NCBI RefSeq assembly: GCF_036898095.1
Contig: NC_090739.1
Coordinates: 62,604,342 to 62,668,341, forward strand
Reading direction: 5' to 3'
DNA: 64,000 nucleotides
Source: Palaemon carinicauda
Lineage: Eukaryota; Arthropoda; Malacostraca; Decapoda; Palaemonidae
Shown here: in pieces, positions 54,155 through 62,044 of the stretch
Position numbering within the stretch: position 1 is the stretch's first letter
Layout: every line of letters begins with the position of its first letter
Notes under the pieces: model-generated
Database searches by the model: none
What the model was told of the DNA's origin: nothing
The model's input: only the letters and a program-made list of their open reading frames with translations
Position numbers and translations under genes: made by a program

Positions 54155-56845
54155 ATGTCTGACATTTCACAAGCCCCCACCCATAGACGATGTAGGTCTT
54201 GTAATAGGCGTATTCCGAAGGCCTCGGTAGATCCTCACACCGCTTGTTCTGACTGTAGGGAAAGGCCCTGTCAGTTAGAAGATCGATGTGAGGAATGCGC
54301 CGGACTTTCGGAACTTGATTTTGTCCGTCTTCTTAAGTATTCAACCAAGTTAGAGAGAGAGAGAGTTAGGAGGAGTTCTTCTCACTCTTCACTTTTTTCC
54401 TCACCTCATGATCCCCTACCTTTTCCTCCCCCTGTAGTGGCTACCCCCGAACCTACTATTTGCCCTCAACCTGATATGTCTGTTGTTTTGCGTGCCATTC
54501 AGGCTTTAGGTGACAAAGTAGAGTCAGTGGTTAGTGATCACAAGTCTCTTATGGCCGAAGTCAAGGAACTTAAGGTCAAGAGTGCAGTGGGTGGTATTAG
54601 TGCCAGTGCTGTGACGAGTGCTAGTGTCAGTGCAGTGCCAAGTGCTAGTGTCAGTGTCAGTGTGGTGCGTGAGGATACTTCTGTGCGTGCCAGTCGTCCT
54701 CCCAGTCCGGGACCTCTTGCAAGCTCCCAAGCCCAGGGGAGAAGCAATGTCGAAGGGCAAAAGGGTTCGGCAGGCCTTGATCGGCGCACAGAAGTATCCT
54801 CGGTGGTTGCGGGCGTGTCTTCCAGAGACCGTCACTCCCACCTGCAGACGATTGAGCCCGTCTTTTACTCGTCTGCTGATCAATTGTCAGGGAAGAAACG
54901 TTGGACTCAGGTCTCAAGACCACTCAAACGCAGAGTCCAAACCTCAAGAGCTCAACCTGGCTGCAGTCATTGGATCAGCTCTGACTCGCCGCAGTCATCA
55001 GTTGAATGCACTCCTCCTAAGAGGAGTAAGGTGCTGCCGCAACAGATCTCTGCTGTTAAGGCTTTACCTCAGCAGACCTTAGTGTCTGCCGACCCCAAGT
55101 TGACTCTACTGCAGTCCATGCAGTCACAACTTGCGGTCTTGATGCGTGAGTGTCAGGCTGAGAAGGTTACACCTCCTCCTGCGATCGCTCCGCCTAACCG
55201 CAGTACTGCCTGCCAGGCGTACGATGTTGAGGCTCCTCAGGATACCTTACCACGCTCTGAGTTTACTGTTTCCAGTGGTGTGCAGCTCCCTCCGCCTTCC
55301 TTAAGGCAACCTCAGCAATGGGAACAGGAAGCTTATACCTTACTTCCTCCGCTTCCACTTGCAGTTCCACCAGTGAGGCAACACTCTCTTGAGGTACAAC
55401 AACCTCTCCCATCCATGAGTCAGACTCCTCAGCTCTCGCTGCAGCGAGCTCAACCCTCCTCAAGGCAAGCACCTCAACACCTTAGCCTTGCGCCTCAGGA
55501 ACCTCAACTCGCGGGACAATTACTGCGTTGTGCGCAGCCACTACCTCATCGCTCACAGCTCACACCTCAGGAACCTCAACTCGTTCCTCAGGAACCTGCT
55601 ACTGCGCATCCACCAACCACTCAGCAAGCGCAACTCTTGAGTTCAGACACTCATGCCAGGAGTCAGCCTCCTCCACCCATGCGCCTACCTTCTGCTACTT
55701 CTTTGGATCAGCCTTTGCAGCCTGAGCCTCAGGTGTTCCCTCAACAGAGTCTTGAGGAGGAAACCACAAGTATTGTTGTTCCAACTCGTGCTGATTCTGC
55801 TGTTCAGCATACCTTACCGATCTCTTCGCTACACTCTGGTGATGAGGTGTCTGATGATGAGGCTGCACACCTGGATCCCTCATCAGACGTGGATGAATCC
55901 AAGTCTTCTCCACCTTCTATTGACTTTCGTAAGGTCTTGGCTCTTTTTAGGGAGGTATACCCAGACCACTTTGTCTCTGCTATCCCCCGCTCTCCGCCAT
56001 CTGAGTTTTCGCTGGGCATGCAGCAAGCTAAGTCTACATATACTAAGCTCGTCTTAGCAAGGTCCTCTAAGAGAGCGTTAAGGATTTTAGGGGAGTGGTT
56101 GCAGTCTAAGCAACAACTTGGAAAGACTTCGTTCATGTTTCCCCCGACTAAGCTCACTTCTAAAGCGGGCGTTTGGTATGCCACAGGAGAGGAACCAGGC
56201 TTGGGAGTACCTGCCTATGCCCAGGCTGACTTCTCAAGTCTGGTAGACTCTCCTCGTAGAACAGCAATGAGGCGCTCTAAGGTTTGCTGGACCTTCTCAG
56301 ACCTTGATCACTTCCTGAAGGGTGTTTTTAGAGCATTTGAGATGTTCAACTTCCTAGACTGGTGCCTGGGGGCCCTCAGCAAGAAGACCTCCCCTGCGGA
56401 CAAGGATTCTGCCATGCTCTTAATGTCCTGCATGGATAAGGCCATTAGGGATGGATCTGGCGAGCTTGCATCGATGTTTGTGTCAGGGGTTCTTAAGAAA
56501 AGGGAGCAGCTTTGTACCTTCCTTTCCTCCAGCATCACACCTTGTCAAAGGTCTCAACTCCTTTTCGCTCCGCTCTCGAAGTTCCTTTTTCCCGAAGAGC
56601 TTGTTAAGGACTTGTCTGCTGCCCTGATACAAAAGGACACACATGATCTTGTGGCCTCATCGGCTCGTAAGACTAAGGTTGCCACCTCAGTCCCCAGGAC
56701 TTATCGCACCCCAGTGGCTGATACTCCTGCTACGAGGTTCATTCCGCCCTTTCGTGGTAGAGCCCCCAGCCGAGGAAGCTCCCGTCCAGACTCTTCCAGG
56801 AGCAAGTCTAGGAAAAATTCCAAGGCTTCTAAAGGAAAAAACTGA
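54155..56845 (+). CDS. A4 ORF1, gag-like protein
   Basis: 896 residues, starting at an ATG in AAGATGT context and shared in position with A2 and A3. Residues 13-48 form a cysteine-rich module (C13, C16, C31, C34, C39, C45, C48) that looks metal-binding. A Ser/Pro-rich region and a long Gln/Pro-rich low-complexity stretch (about residues 300-560) follow. The C-terminal ~290 residues are the best conserved part among copies, with RRSKVCWTFSDLDHFLKG and FNFLDWCLGALS. The tail is basic (RGRAPSRGSSRPDSSRSKSR), as expected of a nucleic-acid-binding gag. It overlaps the RT frame by about 200 bases in another frame. The role as structural particle protein is inferred from position, as ORF1 of DIRS elements. 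It is 114 residues longer than A2's, because of the Q/P region. Confidence 0.85.
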   Translation: MSDISQAPTHRRCRSCNRRIPKASVDPHTACSDCRERPCQLEDRCEECAGLSELDFVRLLKYSTKLERERVRRSSSHSSLFSSPHDPLPFPPPVVATPEPTICPQPDMSVVLRAIQALGDKVESVVSDHKSLMAEVKELKVKSAVGGISASAVTSASVSAVPSASVSVSVVREDTSVRASRPPSPGPLASSQAQGRSNVEGQKGSAGLDRRTEVSSVVAGVSSRDRHSHLQTIEPVFYSSADQLSGKKRWTQVSRPLKRRVQTSRAQPGCSHWISSDSPQSSVECTPPKRSKVLPQQISAVKALPQQTLVSADPKLTLLQSMQSQLAVLMRECQAEKVTPPPAIAPPNRSTACQAYDVEAPQDTLPRSEFTVSSGVQLPPPSLRQPQQWEQEAYTLLPPLPLAVPPVRQHSLEVQQPLPSMSQTPQLSLQRAQPSSRQAPQHLSLAPQEPQLAGQLLRCAQPLPHRSQLTPQEPQLVPQEPATAHPPTTQQAQLLSSDTHARSQPPPPMRLPSATSLDQPLQPEPQVFPQQSLEEETTSIVVPTRADSAVQHTLPISSLHSGDEVSDDEAAHLDPSSDVDESKSSPPSIDFRKVLALFREVYPDHFVSAIPRSPPSEFSLGMQQAKSTYTKLVLARSSKRALRILGEWLQSKQQLGKTSFMFPPTKLTSKAGVWYATGEEPGLGVPAYAQADFSSLVDSPRRTAMRRSKVCWTFSDLDHFLKGVFRAFEMFNFLDWCLGALSKKTSPADKDSAMLLMSCMDKAIRDGSGELASMFVSGVLKKREQLCTFLSSSITPCQRSQLLFAPLSKFLFPEELVKDLSAALIQKDTHDLVASSARKTKVATSVPRTYRTPVADTPATRFIPPFRGRAPSRGSSRPDSSRSKSRKNSKASKGKN

Positions 56846-58904
56846 CTCTCCGCATCTCCAGACAGCAGTAGGAGCCAGACTCAAGATCTTCTGGCAAGCC
56901 TGGGAAAAGAGAGGTGCAGACGCCCAGTCTGTCAGTTGGCTGAGGGAGGGTTACAGGATACCATTCTGCCGCAAACCCCCTCTGACCACATCTCCCATCA
57001 GCCTCTCTCCCAACTACAAAGAAGAGGACAAGAGGCTAGCGTTGCACCAGGAGGTGTCGCTCCTTGTACAGAAGAAGGCAGTGGTTATAGTCCGGGACCA
57101 TCAATCCCCGGGCTTCTACAACCGTCTCTTTCTGGTGGCCAAGAAGACAGGAGGTTGGAGACCGGTGCTGGACGTCAGCGCGCTCAATGCGTATGTCACC
57201 AAGCAGACGTTCACGATGGAGACGACGAAGTCGGTCCTAGCAGCGGTCAGGCAGGAGGACTGGATGGTCTCGTTGGACCTGAAAGATGCCTACTTTCACG
57301 TTCCTATTCATCCAGACTCCCAACCTTTCCTGAGATTCGTTTTTGGAAAGGTTGTCTACCAATTCCAAGCCCTGTGTTTTGGCCTAAGCACAGCTCCTAT
57401 GGTGTTCACGCATCTGATGAGGAATATAGCAAAATTCCTCCACTTATCGGACATCAGAGCCTCCCTTTACTTAGACGACTGGCTGTTGAGAGCCTCCACG
57501 AGTCGTCGCTGTCTGGAGAGTCTCAACTGGACTTTGGACTTAATCAAAGAACTGGGTCTGTTAGTCAACCTAGAAAAGTCTCAGCTCATTCCCTCCCAAT
57601 CCATTGTGTACCTGGGAATGGAGATTCGGAGTCAGGATTTTCGGGCTTTTCCATCGGCCCCAAGGATAAGCCAAGCCCTAGATTGCATCATGAGCATGCT
57701 GAAGAGGAGCAGTTGCTCGGTGAGACAGTGGATGAGTCTCACAGGGACCCTTTCATCGCTGGCCCTGTTCGTCGAGCTAGGGAGACTCCACCTCCGCCCT
57801 CTTCAATTCCATCTTGCAGCTCATTGGGACAAGGGTTTGACTCTTGAAGCAGTCTCTATCCCAGTCACCAAAGAGATGAAGACCACTCTCTTGTGGTGGA
57901 AGACCAATCTCCTTCTCAGGGAGGGCCTATCGTTGGCTATTCAGACCCCCAATCTTCATCTCTTCTCAGATGCATCGGACTCGGGCTGGGGTGCGACCTT
58001 GAACGGACAGGAGTGCTCAGGAACGTGGAACGAGGAACAGGGAACGCTCCACATCAACTGCAAGGAGCTACTAGCAGTTCATTTAGCCCTGTTGAACTTC
58101 AAGTCCCTCCTGCTAGGCAAGGTGGTGGAGGTGAACTCCGACAACACCACAGCCTTGGCTTACATCTCCAAGCAAGGAGGGACCCATTCGAGGAGCCTAT
58201 ACGAGATCGCAAGGGACCTCCTCATTTGGTCAAGAAGTCAAAACCTCACTTTAGTCACGAGGTTCATTCAGGGCAACATGAACGTCTCAGCAGATCGCCT
58301 AAGCAGAAGGGATCAGGTCATTCCCACGGAATGGACCCTCCACAAGAGTGTGTGCAACAGACTTTGGACCTTGTGGGGTCAGCCTACCATAGATCTGTTT
58401 GCCACCTCCATGACCAAGAGACTTCCGCTGTACTGTTCCCCAGTTCCAGACCCAGCAGCAGTTCATGTGGATGCTTTTCTGCTGAACTGGTCCCATCTCG
58501 ACCTTTACGCATTTCCACCGTTCAAGATAATAAACAAAGTCCTTCAGAAGTTCATCTCGCACGAAGGGACACGGCTGACGCTGGTTGCTCCCCTTTGGCC
58601 TGCAAGAGAATGGTTCACAGAGGTACTTCAATGGCTGGTCGACGTCCCCAGGACTCTATCTCTAAGAGTGGACCTTCTACGTCAACCTCACGTAGACAGG
58701 TTGCACCCAAACCTCCACGCTCTTCGGCTGACTGCCTTCAGACTGTCGAAAGATTCGCTAGAGCTAGAGGCTTTTCGAAGGAGGCAGCCAGTGCGATTGC
58801 CAAAGCAAGGAGGGTTTCCACTCGTAGAGTCTACCAATCTAAGTGGGAAGTCTTCCGGAGCTGGTGTAGAGCCAATGCAGTATCCTCTACCAATACCTCT
58901 GTGA
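56643..58904 (+). CDS. A4 ORF2, reverse transcriptase-RNase H
   Basis: 753 codons, open from an ATG at 56643. The true start is uncertain, because the first ~60 codons overlap ORF1 and A3 has no comparable ATG, so frameshifting or reinitiation is possible. RT motif A is VSLDLKDAYFHVPIHPDSQP with catalytic D212. Motif C is YLDD with D278 and D279. RNase H follows with the acidic residues D443 (LFSDASDSGWGA), E475 (INCKELLAVHLAL), D500 (VNSDNTTALAYI) and D551 (NVSADRLSR). A linker rich in Arg/Leu reaches the stop at 58904. The enzyme would copy element RNA into cDNA. No inactivating change is visible. The last ~570 bases are also read by the recombinase frame. Confidence 0.88.
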   Translation: MILWPHRLVRLRLPPQSPGLIAPQWLILLLRGSFRPFVVEPPAEEAPVQTLPGASLGKIPRLLKEKTDSPHLQTAVGARLKIFWQAWEKRGADAQSVSWLREGYRIPFCRKPPLTTSPISLSPNYKEEDKRLALHQEVSLLVQKKAVVIVRDHQSPGFYNRLFLVAKKTGGWRPVLDVSALNAYVTKQTFTMETTKSVLAAVRQEDWMVSLDLKDAYFHVPIHPDSQPFLRFVFGKVVYQFQALCFGLSTAPMVFTHLMRNIAKFLHLSDIRASLYLDDWLLRASTSRRCLESLNWTLDLIKELGLLVNLEKSQLIPSQSIVYLGMEIRSQDFRAFPSAPRISQALDCIMSMLKRSSCSVRQWMSLTGTLSSLALFVELGRLHLRPLQFHLAAHWDKGLTLEAVSIPVTKEMKTTLLWWKTNLLLREGLSLAIQTPNLHLFSDASDSGWGATLNGQECSGTWNEEQGTLHINCKELLAVHLALLNFKSLLLGKVVEVNSDNTTALAYISKQGGTHSRSLYEIARDLLIWSRSQNLTLVTRFIQGNMNVSADRLSRRDQVIPTEWTLHKSVCNRLWTLWGQPTIDLFATSMTKRLPLYCSPVPDPAAVHVDAFLLNWSHLDLYAFPPFKIINKVLQKFISHEGTRLTLVAPLWPAREWFTEVLQWLVDVPRTLSLRVDLLRQPHVDRLHPNLHALRLTAFRLSKDSLELEAFRRRQPVRLPKQGGFPLVESTNLSGKSSGAGVEPMQYPLPIPL

Positions 58905-59803
58905 TCCAAATAGCTGACTTCCTATTACATCTTAGGAATGAGAGATCCCTTTCAGCCCCTACGATTAAAGGGTACAGGAGTATGTTGGCTTCAGTTCTCC
59001 GCCACAGAGGTTTGGACCTTTCTTCCAACAAGGACCTTCAAGACATCCTTAAGTCTTTTGAGACTTCTAAAGAGCGTCGTCTACCCACTCCAGGCTGGAA
59101 CCTAGACGTAGTCTTAAGGTTCCTTATGTCACCTAGGTTCGAACCTCTCCAGTCAGCTTCCTTCAAGGACCTTACCCTCAAGACTCTTTTTCTCGTCTGC
59201 CTTGCAACAGCTAAAAGAGTCAGTGAGGTTCATGCCTTCAGCAAGAACATTGGTTTCACGACCGAATCTGCAACATGTTCTTTACAGCTCGGATTCTTAG
59301 CTAAGAATGAACTTCCTTCGCGTCCTTGGCCTAGATCGTTTGAAATACCTAGCCTCTCCAACATGGTAGGTAACGAGCTAGAGAGAGTTCTTTGCCCTGT
59401 CAGAGCTCTCAAGTATTATCTTAATAGGTCTAAACCTATTCGAGGACAGTCAGAAGCCTTATGGTGTGCCATCAAGAAACCTTCGAGGCCCATGTCCAAG
59501 AACGGGGTTTCATATTATATAAGGCTTCTGATTAGAGAAGCCCATTCTCACTTAAAGGAGGAAGACCTTGCTTTGCTGAAGGTAAGGACCCACGAAGTAA
59601 GAGCCGTAGCTACTTCGATGGCCTTTAATAAAAACCGTTCTCTGCAGAGCATAATGGATGCAACCTATTGGAGGAGCAAGTCAGTGTTTGCATCATTTTA
59701 TCTTAAAGATGTCCAGTCTCTTTACGAGAACTGCTACACCCTGGGACCATTCGTAGCAGCGAGTGCAGTAGTAGGTGAGGGCTCAGCCACTACATTCCCT
59801 TAA
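58331..59803 (+). CDS. A4 ORF3, tyrosine recombinase (YR)
   Basis: 490 residues from the ATG at 58331 (GGAATGG, purine at -3 and G at +4). All four family A copies have an ATG at this place, and A3 gives exactly the same length. The frame itself is open much farther upstream, across RNase H, from about 57893. The recombinase domain begins after about residue 150 (VYQSKWEVFRSWC, IADFLLHLRN, SAPTIKGYRSML). The catalytic set is visible: R296 in TAKRVSEVHA, H421 and R424 in THEVRAVATS, and the nucleophile Y457 in ASFYLKDV. It would integrate the circular cDNA. ORF2 and ORF3 overlap for 574 bases in different frames. Confidence 0.88.
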   Translation: MDPPQECVQQTLDLVGSAYHRSVCHLHDQETSAVLFPSSRPSSSSCGCFSAELVPSRPLRISTVQDNKQSPSEVHLARRDTADAGCSPLACKRMVHRGTSMAGRRPQDSISKSGPSTSTSRRQVAPKPPRSSADCLQTVERFARARGFSKEAASAIAKARRVSTRRVYQSKWEVFRSWCRANAVSSTNTSVIQIADFLLHLRNERSLSAPTIKGYRSMLASVLRHRGLDLSSNKDLQDILKSFETSKERRLPTPGWNLDVVLRFLMSPRFEPLQSASFKDLTLKTLFLVCLATAKRVSEVHAFSKNIGFTTESATCSLQLGFLAKNELPSRPWPRSFEIPSLSNMVGNELERVLCPVRALKYYLNRSKPIRGQSEALWCAIKKPSRPMSKNGVSYYIRLLIREAHSHLKEEDLALLKVRTHEVRAVATSMAFNKNRSLQSIMDATYWRSKSVFASFYLKDVQSLYENCYTLGPFVAASAVVGEGSATTFP

Positions 59804-59867
59804 TCCCATAACCTTTTTTAACCTTTCTCTTGAATGCTTTTATTGTTGTTTTTATGGTTGTTATGGT

Positions 59868-60100
59868 AGGCTAAGAAGCCTTCCGCATCCTTTTGATTTG
59901 GCGGGTGGTCAATTCATTCTTGAGAAGCGCCTGGGTTAGAGGTTGTGTAGAGGTCCTTTAGTAGGGGTTGCAGCCCTATATACTTTAGCACCTTTGAGTT
60001 GATTCAGCCTCCAAGAGGAACGCTGCGCTCAGTAAGGAAGACGAACTTAAAAAAGAGGCAGAGTAACGGTTCAAGTCGACTTCCTTACCAGGTACTTATT
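59868..60100 (+). other. A4 3' untranslated region with two conserved blocks
   Basis: Block 1 (59868-59912) carries GGCTAAGAAGCC, a short hairpin, then TTGATTTGGCGGGTGGTCAA. Block 2 (about 60035-60095) pairs AGTAAGGAAG with CTTCCTTACCAGGTA as an imperfect stem. Both recur in A1 (5608-5657, 5788-5835), A2 (15447-15494, 15616-15672) and A3 (41655-41703, 41838-41880), although no protein is encoded there. Confidence 0.7.
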
Positions 60101-60200
60101 ATTTCATTGTTATTTGAGATAACTGTTATATGAAATATGGGATACTTAGCTATCCTTTAATCTTGTACACTGGTTTTCACCCACCCCCCTGGGTGTGAAT

Positions 60201-60530
60201 CAGCTACATGATTATCGGGTAAGTTTAATATTGAAAAATGTTATTTTTATTAGTAAAATAAATTTTTGAATATACTTACCCGATAATCATGATTTAATTG
60301 ACCCTCCCTTCCTCCCCATAGAGAACCAGTGGACCGAGGAAAAATTGAGGAGGTGTCAACAAGAAGTACTATAGTACCTGGCCACAGGTGGCGCTGGTGA
60401 GTACACCCCCTTCTAGTATTGTGATAGCTGGCGTATCCCTCCATAGAATTCTGTCGGGCAACGGAGTTGACAGCTACATGATTATCGGGTAAGTATATTC
60501 AAAAATTTATTTTACTAATAAAAATAACAT
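60201..60530 (+). repeat. A4 internal complementary region and right ITR
   Basis: The ICR (60201-60292) is two-part. Its left half is complementary to the outermost left end of the element, and its right half (ATTAGTAAAATAAATTTTTG onward) is complementary to the outermost right end. The right ITR (60334-60530) is complementary to 53776-53948 and ends AAAATAACAT. This is the ITR plus ICR plan described for DIRS-1. Confidence 0.88.
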
Positions 60531-60533
60531 TTT

Positions 60534-60946
60534 TCTCATATTTTTTAGAAAATTTTGTACTAAGTCTCCTTCATATTTTATTAGTTTTATACTAGTGTAT
60601 TATTTTCTTCTTCTACTTATTCTTTACCTTCACATGCTTTGTAATTTAGAAATATATTTACAAAATTCAGTATTCTTTTTTGTACTTTTTTCAGTGGTAG
60701 AGATAATTTAAAGAACATGCCGTACTTACCTAATTAGTAATTTTGGTAGAATATCTTATTTCAGCACAGTGTACTGACTTTTTACTCAATATATTTTTTA
60801 TGCACACGTTTTCTAGTTTTTTCTCCATTTTATGATAAGGTTGCAGGATGCCAGAGAACTTCAAATCATTCATTCATTCGTTATGATAAGGTTGCAGTAC
60901 AGTATTTGCTTCTAAAGAAATACACCTAAAACTAATATTTCTCCAG
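60534..60946 (+). other. Intron remainder between A4 and exon f
   Basis: AT-rich, no frame. It contains a near-direct repeat of TTATGATAAGGTTGCAG (about 60831 and 60881) and ends in TTTCTCCAG. Confidence 0.5.
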
Positions 60947-61163
60947 ATCTGAGAGCAGTGGTACTTTTAGGAATATGCCAAATCAACCATCTTCAGCACG
61001 CAGTAATACATCATCTGTGATTGAAAGAGAAAACCAAAGAAAGAGAGCGGAAATTCGAAAGTGGATGAAAGAAAAGAGGAAAGAAAGAATTAAGAAATCT
61101 TCTGAATTGCAGAAAAAGAAGTCAGGATCACAGCTTTTGGGCCAGAAGGATTCAAATTTACAG
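60947..61163 (+). CDS. CPLANE1: CPLANE1-like gene, exon f
   Basis: Acceptor ATTTCTCCAG ends at 60946 and donor GTAATG begins at 61164. The first base completes an Arg codon begun in exon e, and 72 codons follow to phase 0. The product is highly charged and includes RKRAEIRKWMKEKRKERIKK, a basic helix that resembles a WM-(K/R)-RKRKER motif I remember near the C-terminus of vertebrate CPLANE1. This and the start of exon g are the main basis for the gene name. The exon begins about 415 bases after the right end of element A4. A protein search with this exon joined to the next would settle the identity. Confidence 0.72.
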
Positions 61164-62044
61164 GTAATGTTATGGGATATTTTTTAGAGTGAAATACAGT
61201 ACAGTACTGTATTTACAAATATAGTACTATTACAGTATTCTTATTCTTATGAAATACTCTTACAGGTTTTGTTTATTCACGGAAATATTTGAAACTAAGG
61301 ACTCATTCATATAAATCATAAGACTCTGTGTTTAAAATATTAGTTTAATTTCATGAAATACCAGTTCATGGATAAGATGGCACTATGTAAATTGAAAAAT
61401 AAGAATCTCTCCAATCTGAAAACTAAGTTCAAGATTCACAGAAAGAAATGGTGAGGAAGAATAATTTTTTATGAACACTGACTGGATGAAATTTATACAG
61501 TAGTGATTTTTTTTACTGGGAAAATGAGTAATAGTTAATCGGTTGATATAAAGGAGTTTGATCTTATCATTGATTTACACCTAAATCCTCTCATATAGCT
61601 AGCCAGTAGCTGGGAGCAAGGAATTGCATTCAAAATGTCAACCAGGTTATGGTTACAAAATCAATTTTCACTAATTTCGGTACAAGAATGAAACTTGTCT
61701 TTTGTATTTTATTTACATAGCTACTTGTGCACTGCGCATAAAGTTAAATTAATTACTGTATTGTACTTTTGAATGTGATATTTTCTTGTGATAATGTTAT
61801 CTGAGCTAGTAAACTTCAAATTGCATACAGTAATTCAATTTGCAAATTGCCTGAGTTTAAAACAGAAAAATTAAGCAAATTAAAGTAGACTTGAACTATA
61901 TATTCACCTAATTTTGCATTTCTTTATTAACTTTTGAGAATAAGAATGACACTCACATTGATGAGAAAATCTAAGCTTGTATGTAATATAAAACTGTCCT
62001 TGAAAAATCAGTGCTGTTTATGAGTAATTCTCCTCACTCTATAG
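61164..62044 (+). other. Intron between exons f and g
   Basis: 881 bases, AT-rich, GTAATG to CTCTATAG. It has ACAGTACAGTACTGTA words near 61197-61215 and no recognised repeat. Confidence 0.6.

Larger units (their letters stand above)
53773..60533 (+). mobile_element. DIRS family A element A4, apparently complete
   Basis: A 6.76-kb plus-strand DIRS-type retrotransposon in the intron between host exons e and f. It has both ITRs, the ICR, and three long open frames: gag-like ORF1, RT-RNase H and tyrosine recombinase. DIRS elements reverse-transcribe an RNA, form a circle using the ICR, and integrate with a tyrosine recombinase without making long target duplications. Both junctions abut short T-runs, as in the other copies. 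No stop or frameshift is visible in any of the three frames, unlike A1-A3. Removing it leaves a native intron of about 0.7 kb. Whether it is transcribed cannot be told here. Confidence 0.9.

Noticed and set aside
57893..58330. Recombinase protein starting at 57893
   Set aside because: The codon there is GTG, and the following sequence is the out-of-frame reading of RNase H. The ATG at 58331, conserved in four copies, is the better start, although upstream coding cannot be excluded.
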